From positions 73,448,708-73,512,707 of the forward strand of contig NC_091120.1 of assembly GCF_040183065.1 (NCBI RefSeq): a stretch of DNA of 64,000 nucleotides. Reading direction: 5' to 3'. The notes beneath the pieces are model-generated. The model was not told the origin of the DNA. It did no database searches and worked only from the letters and a program-made list of their open reading frames with translations. Source of the DNA: Periplaneta americana. Lineage: Eukaryota; Arthropoda; Insecta; Blattodea; Blattidae. Every line of letters begins with the position of its first letter. Within the stretch, counting starts at the first letter, position 1. Positions 10,125 through 22,490 of the stretch are shown here, piece by piece. The position numbers and the translations under genes were made by a program.

Positions 10125-10285
10125 GAGAGCGAGGTGGTATTTTGACAAAATGAGACTGAGGATTCGCCATAGATTACTTGTCATTAGCCTAACAGAATGG
10201 GAAAAAGATTAAACCAGGTGATCGACCCAAGCGCTATTCGAACACACAATACGCTCGAGCTAAAGGGTAATAAGTAGTAACTTAA
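10125..10285 (-). mobile_element. SINE relic, same family as 7440-7735
   Basis: Read on the minus strand: a diverged box-B-like GTTCGAATAGCGC, then the SINE body; the plus strand shows GAGGATTCGCCATAGATTAC. It begins just after the AAAG microsatellite. Confidence 0.6.
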
Positions 10286-12505
10286 AACATATGCATCTAA
10301 TACGGTTAAATAGTCATAGAATGAACGTAATAGCAACTCATAAACATTAATAAATGTAAATAAAATCTATGCAAAATGCGTCATGTAAATGTGTAAAATT
10401 TTAGACAATGTCATATTTAATTGAGGAAACAAACTTTCGCATATTTAGACATTATTTGCGTACTAGCTAGTCAGACAACTTTATTTACTTCTTTAATAGT
10501 GTGCAACTGGATAACTCAAGCCTCGGCTAGTTACGTACCGTTACCTAATAAAAACCATGAAATACACTACGAAACTACTCCGAAAGTGGGCGATGATTTC
10601 AGAATTATTACAGTGCTCTTAGACAAATTTTGCATAATAAGTAAAATACGCTGAGTTCCTAATGATTTCTACCACAGAATTTTAAGATATTTAAAGCTAC
10701 TATTCTCATGTTTTTATCTGTTATTTAATAACACTTTCAATTACAGTACTGTTATCTACCGTCTGTGGAATTGGTGATAGACGAGATATGACCAGTGATT
10801 ACCTATGTGTTACCTGATATTAACTATGATAAACACGTAAACATAATAATTGTAAAATACGATTTAATTCCGATCGGCCAATAATTTTCCGAGTTCGCAC
10901 ACAAACATACGCATACAAAATTGGTTCTGAATTGATATTTATTTTGATTTGTATTAAAACTTTCGGTCGAAGTCTAATCAGAATTTAAAATTACCGTACA
11001 TAGACTTCAATCCAAATTCTATTAAGTCTGACAATGTTTTTGAGTCACTACAAATACTACAATACAATGTCGTTGTACTTAACAAAAACGACTTGACGTA
11101 GGCCTATATAAGTCTTACTGCTTACTTAAGCGTTTATATTCAGCGTCATATAATATTAAAAGTTTCAATAAATTAACTCTTTAGGTTAGACTGTGAATTG
11201 TAACCAAGTTTAGTGGGATACAAATTTTTATCAGGTAATGGCAAATTTGGCAGTTGTTTTGAGAGGTTCAAAATAGCATCAGAGGATAATTCTGTGTCAT
11301 TACAGACACTGTTAAATATTTGTTATTTTATGTCCTAAATTTGAAACAAAATATTTTGAGTTGTAGGTTAGATTTATGTAATATTACATTAACAACAGTA
11401 CTGCAAATAATCTAGCATATGTTATCAAGATTTTATTCGGTATGTACCTATATTACGTAATTATTTGTGAACGTAAAATGGAAATATTTACTTGAAATTT
11501 ATCTCATAAAAATTTAATTACCGGTATAGGCCTAACCAATTAAATTTTTAACCTCAACATGCTTATGTGGGGTAAAATAGGATCACATTTATCAATGGAG
11601 AATAAATTAATAATAAAGCTAAGTAAAAGAGTGAAGCGTGGCTGTAATGCCATCTTGTTCTTGCGGAAGAAGAACCTCTGTAGTCAGGAATATTCTCAAT
11701 AAAAACAATTTTAAAGAAAAGGAGTCCTTTGATGTCAACGCATAAATTATAGATTACTGTCGTACGGTATGACTGTTAAAATCTATCATCGTTTAAAATT
11801 TTTTTAACATACTGCGGAAATGTTATTTTCTTTGTATATAGCCAGAAAGGACTTAGACTGATATTTCATACATAATATATGTAAGATACATTTAGCTGCC
11901 TCAACTTATCACAGTGACGAGTAAAGAATGCTAAACAACAAATAATACTCAATATAATATTAACTATAGAGATAACTTCTGTAATAAAACTAATCTGTAA
12001 TAAAAGTAACGTCTTACTCTTTTTGAAGAAGAAAACAGTGCACTGTAAGACCTCCTTGTTTGAGATAAGACTAATCCGGTGGTTTGTCTTGTCAAAAACC
12101 ATGTTAATGCCATGATATTGTACTTTTAATAATTTTAATTCATAACTGAAAATTTAAATCGCCTTATTGCTTGAGATGTGCTAAATAATTTAGGTTTCCA
12201 TGGTAGGAAAACGTAACATTAATTATTGCGTGTGTCTGTCGTATTTTGTTTAATCTTCCGGCTATTTGGTACCGGTATTCGTTAATTTTATGGTCTCTGT
12301 TAATAACACTGTAAATTGATACACCAAAGTAAAATAAGTTACTTCATCCACAGCAGAAGTACAAAATGTAATGAAATTCGTTAACAAAATGAATTTCATA
12401 ATCGCAATACTTTACCCAATACACTTAAATCAATAATATTAGTACCTACTTGTTTAATATTATTTTCAATTATGTAAAGTAGGACAGCATGAGTCAGAGA
12501 ACTTT
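10286..12505. other. AT-rich non-coding stretch
   Basis: Short ORFs only, none with recognisable motifs or codon bias, and no clear repeat structure. I see nothing I can name here. Confidence 0.5.
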
Positions 12506-12507
12506 TT

Positions 12508-12600
12508 GTGATCCTCGACAGTCTAGTGGTTACCGTACTAGTCGTTTAATCTATGTTCAAACCCAGCCGACGACGATACAATTTTGATGTAGAACTACGT
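12508..12600 (+). repeat. tRNA-like SINE head, degenerate
   Basis: A box-A-like CAGTCTAGTGGTTACCG is followed about 35 bases later by a box-B-like GTTCAAACCC. No aminoacyl-stem pairing persuades me that this is a working tRNA. Confidence 0.4.
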
Positions 12601-12654
12601 CTTTGTATTCAGCACAGTAGGTCACTGACTACTGGGTAACTGTAATATTGTTTA

Positions 12655-13205
12655 CCGTTGTGGCTGAGGGGTTAGCGAGTCTAAGTCAGAACCTAACAGG
12701 CCCAGGTTCGATTCCGGCCGGGACGAGTTACCTGGGTGAGGTTTTTCGGTTTTTTTTTTCGGGGGTTTTTCCTCACTCCTATGGATGAATATAAGGTAAC
12801 TGTATCAGACGATTGGAACCCACTCATCTTCGCCACTTCCTTTTTTCCCCCTATCATCCCGTTACTTCTTCTGGTTTTCAGATCGCTCTACAGGCGGCCC
12901 CCCCGAAGCTGCTGGCTCTCTCCACCAGCCTTCGTGGATTGTATTCATGTGATGATGGATAGCTTCTGCAACGGAACCCGGAGCAGACCTTCTCGGGGGA
13001 GGACTTCCGCCTCATACCGTTCAGGGAGCCTTGGGAGGGGGGTTGCCGAAGCAGGAGTGGTACATGGACTCTGTTGGCGTAGGGGCCGATCGTTAAGGGT
13101 ATCGGTGCGCGTAGAGGATCGGGGGCACGCAACTCATCCCATATAGGGCGTTTACAATAGACCTCAGGTCGTAGTGCGTGGTATGTTCCTTCCCTCCCTC
13201 CTAAC
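12655..13205 (+). mobile_element. tRNA-derived SINE, ~550 bp, GC-rich
   Basis: The head has box A (TGGCTGAGGGGTTAGCG) and a perfect box B (GGTTCGATTCC). The body has GAGTTACCTGGGTGAGG and ends near TTCCCTCCCTCC. Base composition differs sharply from the AT-rich flanks. Predicted peptides on either strand have no family resemblance. Confidence 0.7.
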
Positions 13206-14210
13206 AAGAAAAAAATATATAATACTTATTTTTCTTTTGTTTTATTATGAAAGACAAATACATTAATTTTACAAACATAATTCAGATTGTACGTTTTGTG
13301 TTAGGAATGCCTGGCACAAATGCATAATCGGAAATAATGTTTTCATTGATGAATTCAATTTGATCTGACGAAAGGAATTAGTTTTCAGTTAAAACCATAG
13401 GGGCCATGTTAATCACAAAATGTCATTTCAAAAATGTGTCTTGCATGGACTTCGATAGTTTCCTGAAGGAAAGGCCAACACTTCTAGAGCAACTTCACTC
13501 ACCAAAGAAATATGATGCAGATTTACAGTTGATCTTCATGGAGAATGTTAAAATAGTTGAAAGGTAATATAAGGAAAAAAAGTTTTGTTATGAAACAAGT
13601 TTAGAATACAGAGACATGGATGTGATGTAAGGTCCAATTAATCTGAAGTAATTTTAAACAGATAAGTTAACCCAATTAAGCCAGACAATGTCAACAATAA
13701 CTTAAGCCAAGTATCCATGCTACTCTATTACGTACTTGCATAATTATTATAGTCTAGTAGTCATTGTAAACAGTGTAGTACCTATTTATTATTTTAAAAC
13801 AAATAAAACTGCTTACTGACATTATATAAACGCAAGTAATAATGAATGTTTAGATAAAATATTGATTCATATCAATTTTAATAAGTGTCCCGTTGTTTTT
13901 TTTTTTTTTTTTTTCATTTTGGAAATCTGGTCACCCTAGTGTACGCCTGTTCAGCTGTTCCCGGTTTCAAGAGAATGTATCCTTTCAATATGAAACGAGG
14001 ATGGTAACAAAATTCCTTTAATTATTTAATAACATCAATACAGCTTCAATCTAAAAGCTGCAGTAATTGCGAAAAATGTGTATTTTATTTATGAAAGATT
14101 TATACCTTATTCTTTCATTCTCTTATTACGTTTCTTTGTTTCTGTTATGTAAGTACGTTACTCGGTTCGGAACGAACATTACTAACATTCGACGAACGTA
14201 ATAATATTGA
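13206..14210. other. AT-rich stretch with a possible hAT-type end near 13942
   Basis: Reading in from 13942 on the minus strand, CACTAGGGTGACCAG with a following poly(A)-like run resembles a hAT terminal repeat, but I found no partner end or transposase. Otherwise nothing recognised. Confidence 0.3.
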
Positions 14211-16196
14211 CAGTGTCGCATTTAGGCCTAGGCAATCTAGGCAGTTGCCTAGAGCGGCAATTTCTAGGGTGCGCATTTTCTCTCTCTCATTTCCTGCTTT
14301 CTCTCCCTTTTTTCATTTTCATTTTACAGTGAAATTTATTTTTAGAATACTTTTAGTAGATATATATTCGGAAGTTTGTTTGAACACCTTGTGGAAGTCG
14401 GATATTGTTTTGTTATTGCATTGTCGCGGTCACGGCGAGAGTAAAAGAAAAGTGTGCAGCTGCATTTATTATATTCTAATGCCGATATCACGTTATTATA
14501 CTATGAAACTGCATAAATTTAGCTGATTTTATAAACAAGAATGCATTCTGGGAAATCAAATTGGATATGTTTACTATTTATCGCTATGAATAGTAACCAC
14601 AACTCACAGTTACATTTCCAATGTAATACCTTATCGTCAATAATACTATTTAATCACTTTCCAGTATGTTTACTATATAGGCTAATTCGATATGAAATAT
14701 TTATTTCGCAAAGAGTTGGAATTTATTTTTCAATTTACTTTAAAGTAAGAAATACTCGTAATATACCACCAATAAAACCAATGCTTAAAAATAAACCACA
14801 GCCTACCTTTCAAAAATCAATTTTGTTTCAACAATGAATAAGTTTGAATTTACAGAATGTTTCCTTGCATCGAGTCTGATAATATGCTTCGTCAGATCGA
14901 CTCGACATCCAGTGGAAGTTCATGCCTAAAATGACAAGGGGTTCACTACTTCTACGATATTGCATAGTTTTCCAACAATTTAAACAATATCTGATTTCTG
15001 AAAAATTAGGTACTGCACTTCTTTAAAGTAGATAATTACCTAAAATGAGCCTGATGATGATTTATCTTGGAAAAAACATAGCGATTTTTCCTTACATTAT
15101 CATTCTGTCTTTCAATATTCTGCCTGAAAGCTGAACTAAGCTGTTGCCTAATTTCTGTTCTTCCAATGACTGACAAATCTAGGCAAGCATTCTTATGTGC
15201 AGTAGATTGCTCATGCTTCTTAATGTTCTGTGTCAAATGGCTTAAATCTGACACACCAGCGCATGTCCAGCTTGTACCTTTACAGCAAATGGCAGGCACA
15301 GGAAACAAAATAATTTATTTGTAGATTCACAACCGCAAATCCAGTTGTTTCTTTCATATTTTTTACATTATAAGCCCTGAAAAATATCTTACCTCGGCTT
15401 GTTTGTGCTTCTTTTAAATCCAGTTAAGGTAATGGCCTTACAAGCTTCTTTATTTTACACTTATCTTCCAAGATTAAAACTGAAAAATTTGTTTGTAAAA
15501 GATATTGAACACTATTCATTTTCTTTGGAAACGAACACTGGTCACACTAACAGATGAATGTATTAAGATTCAAGCATCAAGAACGACCATTGTTCCGTTT
15601 CCGCTATAGCGGTCGGACAGCTGCTCTCAGCGCAGTGTGCTGATCTATTTACCAGCGCATGCACATGTTTCCCCTGCAGCATTCCCACCCTCACCTTTCG
15701 CCCCTCATGCAAGTCCAGAAGCTGGCTCGGCGAAGTTCAGAGGAGAAATTGAACCTCCTAAGCATGTATTCGATCTCTGCGATTCATAGGTTTTCATAAG
15801 ACAAAAATACATCAGAGTCGCAGATAAACTTATTAAAGATGAGCAAGAAACAAAGAATGATAGTGTAATTGTAAATACATTTATTTAAATAATTAAATTG
15901 TTTTTCCTAAGCGTTTTCTGAGCCATTGCACGCATAGGACGCACCGCCACTGATGACGTCATCAATGCTTTCTCTGAAGAAAGTGCGAAGGATACCTTTA
16001 TAATTCACAAGTAAGAAGCATGTATTATTTTGATTCCAGTAATATATATTTTTTTCTAAATTGCAAGATTTCGTTTAGAACTAATTTAAAATAAACATGA
16101 CCTGAATAATACCTGCTCATAAACTGTTTGTGGGATTTGTGGGGCGGAAAATTTTAGCACAGCCTAGCGGCGGCACTATACCTAAATCCGGCCCTG
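14211..16196 (-). mobile_element. hAT transposon relic (ZMYM1/TTF-finger type), ~2 kb
   Basis: The left end starts CAGTGTCGCATTTAGG. The right end, read inward, starts CAGGGCCGGATTTAGG. The 8 bp flanks AATATTGA (14203-14210) and ATAATTGA (16197-16204) match at 6 of 8, which fits an aged hAT target duplication. Inside, on the minus strand, lies a fragment of a zinc-finger-MYM/TTF-type hAT protein. Most of the transposase is missing. Confidence 0.7.
15036..15400 (-). pseudogene. Fragment of hAT transposase, TTF-type zinc finger region
   Basis: The minus strand reads NWICGCESTNKLFCFLCL, then, after a frameshift near 15310, SWTCAGVSDLSHLTQNIKKHE, CLDLSVIGRTEIRQQLSSAF and ENIERQNDNVRKNRYV-like sequence (Q in place of the first E). 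This is the order of the TTF finger and following helices in ZMYM1-like hAT proteins. It lacks the RNase H-like catalytic domain. Confidence 0.7.
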
Positions 16197-16224
16197 ATAA
16201 TTGAGTTGCATTTTCCACTATAGT

Positions 16225-16227
<3 letters not shown>

Positions 16228-16293
<66 letters not shown>
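16228..16293. repeat. (TTA)n microsatellite
   Basis: About 22 uninterrupted units; the poly-Leu frame across it is an artefact. Confidence 0.95.
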
Positions 16294-16295
<2 letters not shown>

Positions 16296-16309
16296 TTGTG
16301 TTCGCACCT

Positions 16310-16565
16310 CCTCCCTTAAACTCATGCTTAGGACTCGTGTTAGGCCTACGGAATGCGAGCTAGTTCGATTCCTCTTGTGGCAGAAATTTTTTCATGAATT
16401 TTGGCCAGTATAAGGACCGGTGCCCATCCAGGATCTTGTTGAAATTGGGGAGCTACGTGCGATCAAAGACATTTTATAATTTAACGGTAGGTAGTGAAAT
16501 CCGGTTACTGAATGGACTATGACAGCTAACTACGCGATACCTCCGTCCTAGTTGGATGATCGTTA
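16310..16565 (+). mobile_element. SINE relic of a second family
   Basis: Contains GTTCGATTCCTCTTGTGGC, GGACCGGTGCCCATCCAGG, GGGGAGCTACG, GAAATCCGGTTAC and CGATACCTCCGTCC in the order I recall from a widespread insect SINE. A box-B-like sequence is at its left. Confidence 0.55.
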
Positions 16566-17150
16566 ATTTGATTATATACTTTTAAAATGCATTTGATTAA
16601 CCAATTTCAACTGGATATGGAACGAGTCACTTCCTAGGGCCTACGTGAAGTTAATGACTCAATGAAGAATGATGAGTTATAGTGTCACTCTGCGGTGCAT
16701 TTTACTGTAAAAAAACTTTTTCTTCTTTTTTTTTTTAAGATGGAACATGGCATTAATGCTGCGAATAGCGTGGTAGGCTTTTATTTTGTAACATAATATT
16801 TATTTTAATTTATTAACATTTTAAGTACCAGGTCACAAGGACCGTTGCCTTTTTACAATGAGAATAACAGAAGATAGAAAAATGGTACAAATTTATAACA
16901 AAAGTGAGCAATCAAGACAAGAACTCCATCAAAGACAGAGATTATCAACTTCAACAAAATAAAATATGAGTCTTAGAAAAGGTAAATAAAATAAAGTATT
17001 AGGAAAAAGTTCTCTTATCAATAGATTGATGTGAGCTCTTGAGGAATGGAGTAAGGATGATCTCTTTAACGTGGTAGGCTTGTTGCAACGAGCTAGAAAA
17101 AAAATATATTTTCTTTACTTGTTGGCCTATTGCTATGGTAACATCGGTTG
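16566..17150. other. AT-rich sequence, no gene seen
   Basis: Simple-sequence runs and short ORFs only; nothing recognised. Confidence 0.45.
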
Positions 17151-17159
17151 AGTTGCCAA

Positions 17160-17701
17160 AGTTAAGCCTGGTTCAGACGGTGCGTGTTACTGTGTTGGAT
17201 TCCAAGGTGGCTGCGCGGATGGGTAGCCTGCGTGCTGACTGGCTGGTTCCCGTGTTGCCTACGGTGATGGTAATTGTTCACACGGAGCTGGCTCTTTTCA
17301 CAGTTCAAATTGGAAAATCATCTGCTGCTTCATCTGTTGCCAACACTCATGGTCAGAAAGAAACTAATCCGTGAGTGGAAAACAACTGAAGTCCTACGTT
17401 AGCAGTAGTAAATGTCGCAATGAAGTAATTAAGCCATAAGTGCAAAACAGCTAAAGTCCGATATTTAATTGTTGTTTCTTAGAAACTAAAGAATATAGAA
17501 AAAACAGGTTTAGTTGGAAAACAACGAACATGGCGACATAGTTTCAGTGGTGATATTATATGATCATCTTTGGTTTCCAGCCTGCAAACCATCACGAAAA
17601 ATAGCAATACCCTCGAAATCCAGCAAGCTAGACATCCACGGAGCCACCAGAGCGCATTACTTCCGGTGAGTGACCACGCAGGCGATCCATCCGCGCAGCC
17701 A

Positions 17702-17702
<1 letters not shown>
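17160..17702. mobile_element. Fragment of an inverted-repeat element (possibly PIF/Harbinger-like MITE)
   Basis: GGTGGCTGCGCGGATGG with CCTGCGTG near 17205 recurs inverted at 17664-17702. The left tip reads AAGCCTGGTTCAGACGGTG, a style seen in PIF/Harbinger-like ends; the matching outer right end is replaced by the TA/CA microsatellite. The class is a guess. Confidence 0.4.
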
Positions 17703-17739
<37 letters not shown>

Positions 17740-17751
17740 CACACACACACA
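17703..17751. repeat. (TA)n(CA)n microsatellite
   Basis: About 17 TA units followed by about 8 AC units. Confidence 0.95.
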
Positions 17752-17806
17752 CCGTACTTTTTGGATAACGCTTTGTATTCTCTGTCTCTATGCTATATGG
17801 TGGTAT

Positions 17807-18767
17807 CACAGTCTACTATATACAGTCGCGAAGCTTAAGGTGATTTTTTGCAAATCTCGTGATAAAGCGCTCCAAGCGGTTAGCAACTAGAAACAATAGA
17901 CTGTCCACGGTCGACTTTGGACTGAATCGTATTTCCATCGAGTGCTAGCTCGTTGCGTATTTCATATTGATGCTTGTGAAATGTTCGTTATTGGTTGTAA
18001 TGAAAATGTTTATGGCTAAAATACAATAATTAGAATAATAATATTTTACTAGAGACGTAGAAAAATTAAGTTTGTTTTAATGAAATTTATTGATCACGTT
18101 TTATTTTCAATTCTGGTGGGATTATTATTGCTTAGGCCTTCTCTTTTTTCAAAGGATATGTTTTTAATTATAGCTGTTAATTTTGTTGTTATTTTTATTT
18201 GTTACTTTACTAGAGATGTAGAAAAAGTCTGTTACAATAAAATTTATTAATCACGTTTTATTTCCAATTCTGATGTGATGATTATTACTTAACCTCATCC
18301 CACTTTAACTACGTAAGCCTACACTACAAGTACCGGTACACGTAAGTTACTCCATTAATTCATATTTCTATTATTATTGTTGTAAAGGGAAATGATAATA
18401 TTTATTGGTTTCATAGTTAATTATCGCTATAATCTTGAATGAGTGAAGCGATTATAGTACATTTCAGTTCGTTTTGCACAAACAAAAATAATATTAACTT
18501 ATTTCTTGCAGGTATCTTCGAGTTTATGGTGGAATTTAATATACTTCATTAAAATAATAAATTAACTTTATACATTTAATATTTCAATAATGGAAGGAAG
18601 GTGTTAATTTTTCCAAAAGAACACAACGAAAGTGTAACATATTTTGTCGGCTGCTAGGAGAGAGATCTGCGATGATGAGGCAATAGTAGCGATCCTAGTG
18701 GTGGGCAACTATCCATGTTTGCATTTTTACTACATATTGACCTTCGCGACTATATATAGTAGACTGT
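17807..18767. mobile_element. hAT-like non-autonomous element with 8 bp target duplication
   Basis: The ends are CACAGTCTACTATATA and its inverted partner TATATAGTAGACTGT. GGTGGTAT lies directly on both sides (17799-17806 and 18768-18775). Inside are two diverged direct repeats of about 90 bp (18045-18140 and 18207-18295) that share CTAGAGA-GTAGAAAAA and ATCACGTTTTATTT. No coding frame. Confidence 0.7.
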
Positions 18768-18775
18768 GGTGGTAT

Positions 18776-20599
18776 ATCAAATACTGTAGAATGACATTTT
18801 TACTTACCATGTTGGCCACACTGATTAGAATGGTATTCATTAGTCAATTGATATCGTAATGGAAAGTATTCAAGATACTTGAGTTTTTTAAGGTTTTTTT
18901 TATACCTTCGTATGTTTTGTCTTTACGTCGTTGTACGATGGTTGTAGGTGTGTGGGTCAATGAATGGTGAAATGAAAGTATGCACAGTATATACCTAACT
19001 ACGGTTCAATTAGTAGTACGAGTGCGTTGTTAAAAAAAAAAGAAGAAAAACCAGAGAGACGAAGATACTACGGTTTTACACATGGTTTAATAATAAGTGG
19101 TAGTAATTAATACGTGTAAAAATGTGATTAGTTTTGTATTTCGTAATTGCATTGTCCAAGAATTTGAAGGTAACAGTGTCAATATTAATTATGATTAGAT
19201 TTATGATAAAATGGAAGTTTGTAAACTTTTTTTTACCTGTATTTGTGATGGAAAATAGTGTATTAATATGTGGATGTAGTGTTTAAGGTTATTTCGATAC
19301 GTTGCTTTGTCTTGTTATTAGCTAAATGAGTCGCCTAGAGTCAAATTTTACTTTATCCAAAGATCTGATTTGTTAGAAAAAACCAAAAACTAGTGCAGTA
19401 GTTGGATAAATTCTACCTTGACTCCAAACGAGCAGTTTATCACATTCCCTGCTAAATTCTGCATTGAAACATACCTTAATCTCATATTTCATAATTTGAG
19501 GAAAGTGCAGTTTGATTCTAGAAGACTCGAATGCATTAGCCCTATAGCATAATATACAACCTGCTTTTGTTGTTTGAAAACATTATACTTGGATGTCTAG
19601 TGAACCTTATTTTGTGTATAGCAGGCATAGTTATATGAAGTATTTTGCATTGTGTTTATGTTGGTTATGTTTTTTAAGCCTAGATTTTTGTGTGGGAAGT
19701 GTTAGAGCAAAGTTACAGGCAGAAGTTATTTTGATCATACAGGTTGAACGAAAGGGTGCAACGTCAGTGTGCCGTCCCTTCCAGAATGGAATAAAATTGT
19801 TAACTTAGTTGTTAGACTATAATGCGAGTATTGCAAGATTATACATAACAGGTTCTTCGGAAAGAAAGGAGAGGAGGTCAGGAATTCCAATAATCGTATA
19901 CAGGTTGTATTTTTTTTAATTATTTAAATACCGACATACTGTATGCATAACTTACCTAGACTAGATTAAGACTTCTGTCAAGGGTTAATGACCTATCGCC
20001 TAAAAGGAATACAGGAATTGGTGTTGTCCACTTACGTTTGTATAAAATGAGTCTTAATGATGTTTTACGTCGTACGTAATAACTTAATTAGGCCTAAATT
20101 TGAAACACGAATAGCCTATCAAGTGGGTAGAGCCAAGTTCGAGAAGTGAAATTTCTGAATTATTCATTTGCCTTTTTTCACACCTCATTCACTCTTTCCT
20201 CGTAAACCTTTTGGTCATCTGGGTTTGTTTACATGACTTGTTGCCAAGACACTTGAGATTTTTCGTTCTTTGACAAATCTTGTAAAAAGATATAATGTAG
20301 CATAAGTCTAGGCCAAGATTATTTTTTTATATTTTGCATATACCATTTGGGAGACTTCTTTTCCTTTCGAATTGATATTCACTGTCTTAATAAAATTATA
20401 CCAATGTGATAATTGCAATTAAACTTGTGAAACATGGAGGTAGAGAGAAGGATTTTCTAGAAAGTTTTCTGTTATTCTTATCGAAATTCTGGAGTGAATT
20501 CTACAACACTTCACATACCATAGGCAAGAATGCAAAAATGAAAAAGGAAGTTCCTTGTTGCATAACATTTTAAAATTGTGTGATTTCTTTTGTATTGAC
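18776..20599. other. AT-rich non-coding stretch
   Basis: Short ORFs with no recognisable domain. No clear element ends seen. Confidence 0.45.
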
Positions 20600-20663
20600 A
20601 GAAAAGCTCACTTCTTTTGTCTTGTACAGAAAAATGATAGGCCTATAATAATAATAATAATAC

Positions 20664-20700
<37 letters not shown>

Positions 20701-20895
20701 TTATTTATTCTGATGTTAAGGCCATCAGGCCGTGTCTTCCACACCACCAGAAATATGTATACACTTCTTTCGTCTTTTGACTTGTACAAAAATGATATAA
20801 GCTTAATAATAATGATACATTTATTCTGGTGGTGTTAAGGCCTCCTCTTCCACGCCACCAGAAATATGTATACCTACATACAGCGAAAAAAAAAA
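20600..20895 (-). repeat. Two tandem copies of a retroposon 3' tail
   Basis: CACCAGAAATATGTATAC and CTTGTACA-AAATGATA recur in the same order about 120 bp apart, together with a (TAA)n stretch and a poly(A)-like run. On the minus strand the sequence ends GGCCTTAACATCAG then AATAAATAAATT, which looks like a LINE or SINE 3' end. Confidence 0.5.
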
Positions 20896-22130
20896 ACAAA
20901 ACAAAACAAAACAAAAAAAAACAATAACGTTCATTCAAACAAAATAAGAACAGGCCTATCTTAAGAAAATAATTTGTTTTTTAACTTTTATCAATAAACT
21001 ATGTAACTTCATAAATAAATGGCAATTTCATTTTTTCACCAACCATGAAAGAGTTCCAGAAGTCGTTTCAGTATATTTCACAAGTTCTGCCACAATTAAC
21101 TTGTATTACGAATGTGATATTACATTTCCAATTTAGCATATTTCTCAAACTTCCTCTGCTCTAGTTCATAATTTTCTGTTGTGAAAAAGTAACTATGTTG
21201 ATCGTGTGTGTTCACTTTCCAACCGAGTGGTCGTGGTTCGATTCCGGACTAATTGCTCCCCCTTTTTTTTTTTTTTTTTTAGTAATTTTCATTAATATAA
21301 CAAAATCATAGGGCTACATGACAACAAGTGCAGCCTTTTCACTACCTTGGCTTGAAGACTGTTTTTGGTTCACTAATGCTTTACGTTTGATTATAATATA
21401 AATTTGACGAGCTAATAAAACAGGCGAAATAATTATACTTTCAAATATGTGCAGCTTCAACATTAGATGATGATGCATCTGATGAATCGAAACTATGTTG
21501 ATTTATTTTCTGTTTCAATTGTTATTTCTGTATCCAAAGTGTTCGCGCGAAATTTCTTATTTTGTCCATAAAAGTTCGGAGATGATAGCCTCTTATTATC
21601 ATATCATCTACTAAGCTGTTTGAGTGCATTGTGGAAAACTCTATTTAGACCTGTAGCCTACTATTCCTTTACTTGGAAACCTTTCTTTGAAAGAAAAAAA
21701 GAAAAACTAAATCGTTCACAGTGTCATTAAAAATATGTTTTACAACTTGATCAGTGATATTTCACATCATTCCAGTTGTATTAAATATAAACAGTCTCTT
21801 TTGGAACGAAGTTCAAGAGAAATAATCTGCAAGAGCTGACTTGGTTTAATTTTAAATGTATGGCATTGATACACACTTAGGCTGTGTGTGTTGTACGAAC
21901 GTGATTTTGTTTAATTAAGTTAAATTACTAAGTTATGTTGGTATATTATGTGTGAGAAGTAAGAGTAAATTTAATTAGAGCTACACAATTACAGTTATTA
22001 ATCTTGGAAGCATTTCGTTTTGTCTACAGTGAAACATATTCAGTTATATTCAATTCAGTAATTATTTCATGCCTTCTACATGAACTACTTAGAGTTGACG
22101 TGAAGTAACTGCTAGTGATTTAAGAGAGAC
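20896..22130. other. AT-rich stretch with one possible tRNA-like SINE head
   Basis: Near 21220-21250 GTGGTTCGATTCCGG resembles box B and is followed by a run of T, but I see no good box A. Nothing else is recognised. Confidence 0.3.
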
Positions 22131-22140
22131 ACATTACGCC

Positions 22141-22490
22141 ATGTACGAGGAAGTCAATGGAGTATCTTCAGAGCAGTCTTGTCGAAGAATTGATATCCTT
22201 GCTATCCCTTTCAATTCCTCAGTAGAATACATTATTGACTCAACTACCGGAACAGAGATTCACGAGGACCAATCTTCTGACGTTCATAGAGAAAAATGTC
22301 GCGTTTACGAAACAATTCTTTATTAGCTACAAGGAAAACACGACTTATTATTATCCATCAAGATGGTAGGTTTGATGATATGGACACGAGGTACAAATCA
22401 CTCACCTCTGTAAATTTCTGTCACAAGTTTGGTCTCCCTTCTGATCTTATGATGACTGTAGCCGCAATGCTGTTGTAAAAGGTTCTCTTT
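22141..22490 (+). pseudogene. 3' coding fragment of a non-LTR retrotransposon
   Basis: The frame reads YEEVNGVSSEQSCRRIDILA, then EYIIDSTTGTEIHED and REKCRVYETILY. After a frame change near 22320 come VNFCHKFGLPSDL and VAAMLLKGSL. This matches the extreme C-terminal domain carried by a large insect LINE group (YEEV..S.EGS.RRIDIIA...PT.RFE...). Only this tail remains. Confidence 0.6.

Noticed and set aside
12736-13207. Open frames of 109-136 aa on both strands
   Set aside because: They lie wholly in a GC-rich tRNA-derived SINE; the length reflects low stop-codon frequency.
16201-16413. Poly-leucine peptide resembling a signal or membrane segment
   Set aside because: It is the translation of a (TTA)n microsatellite.
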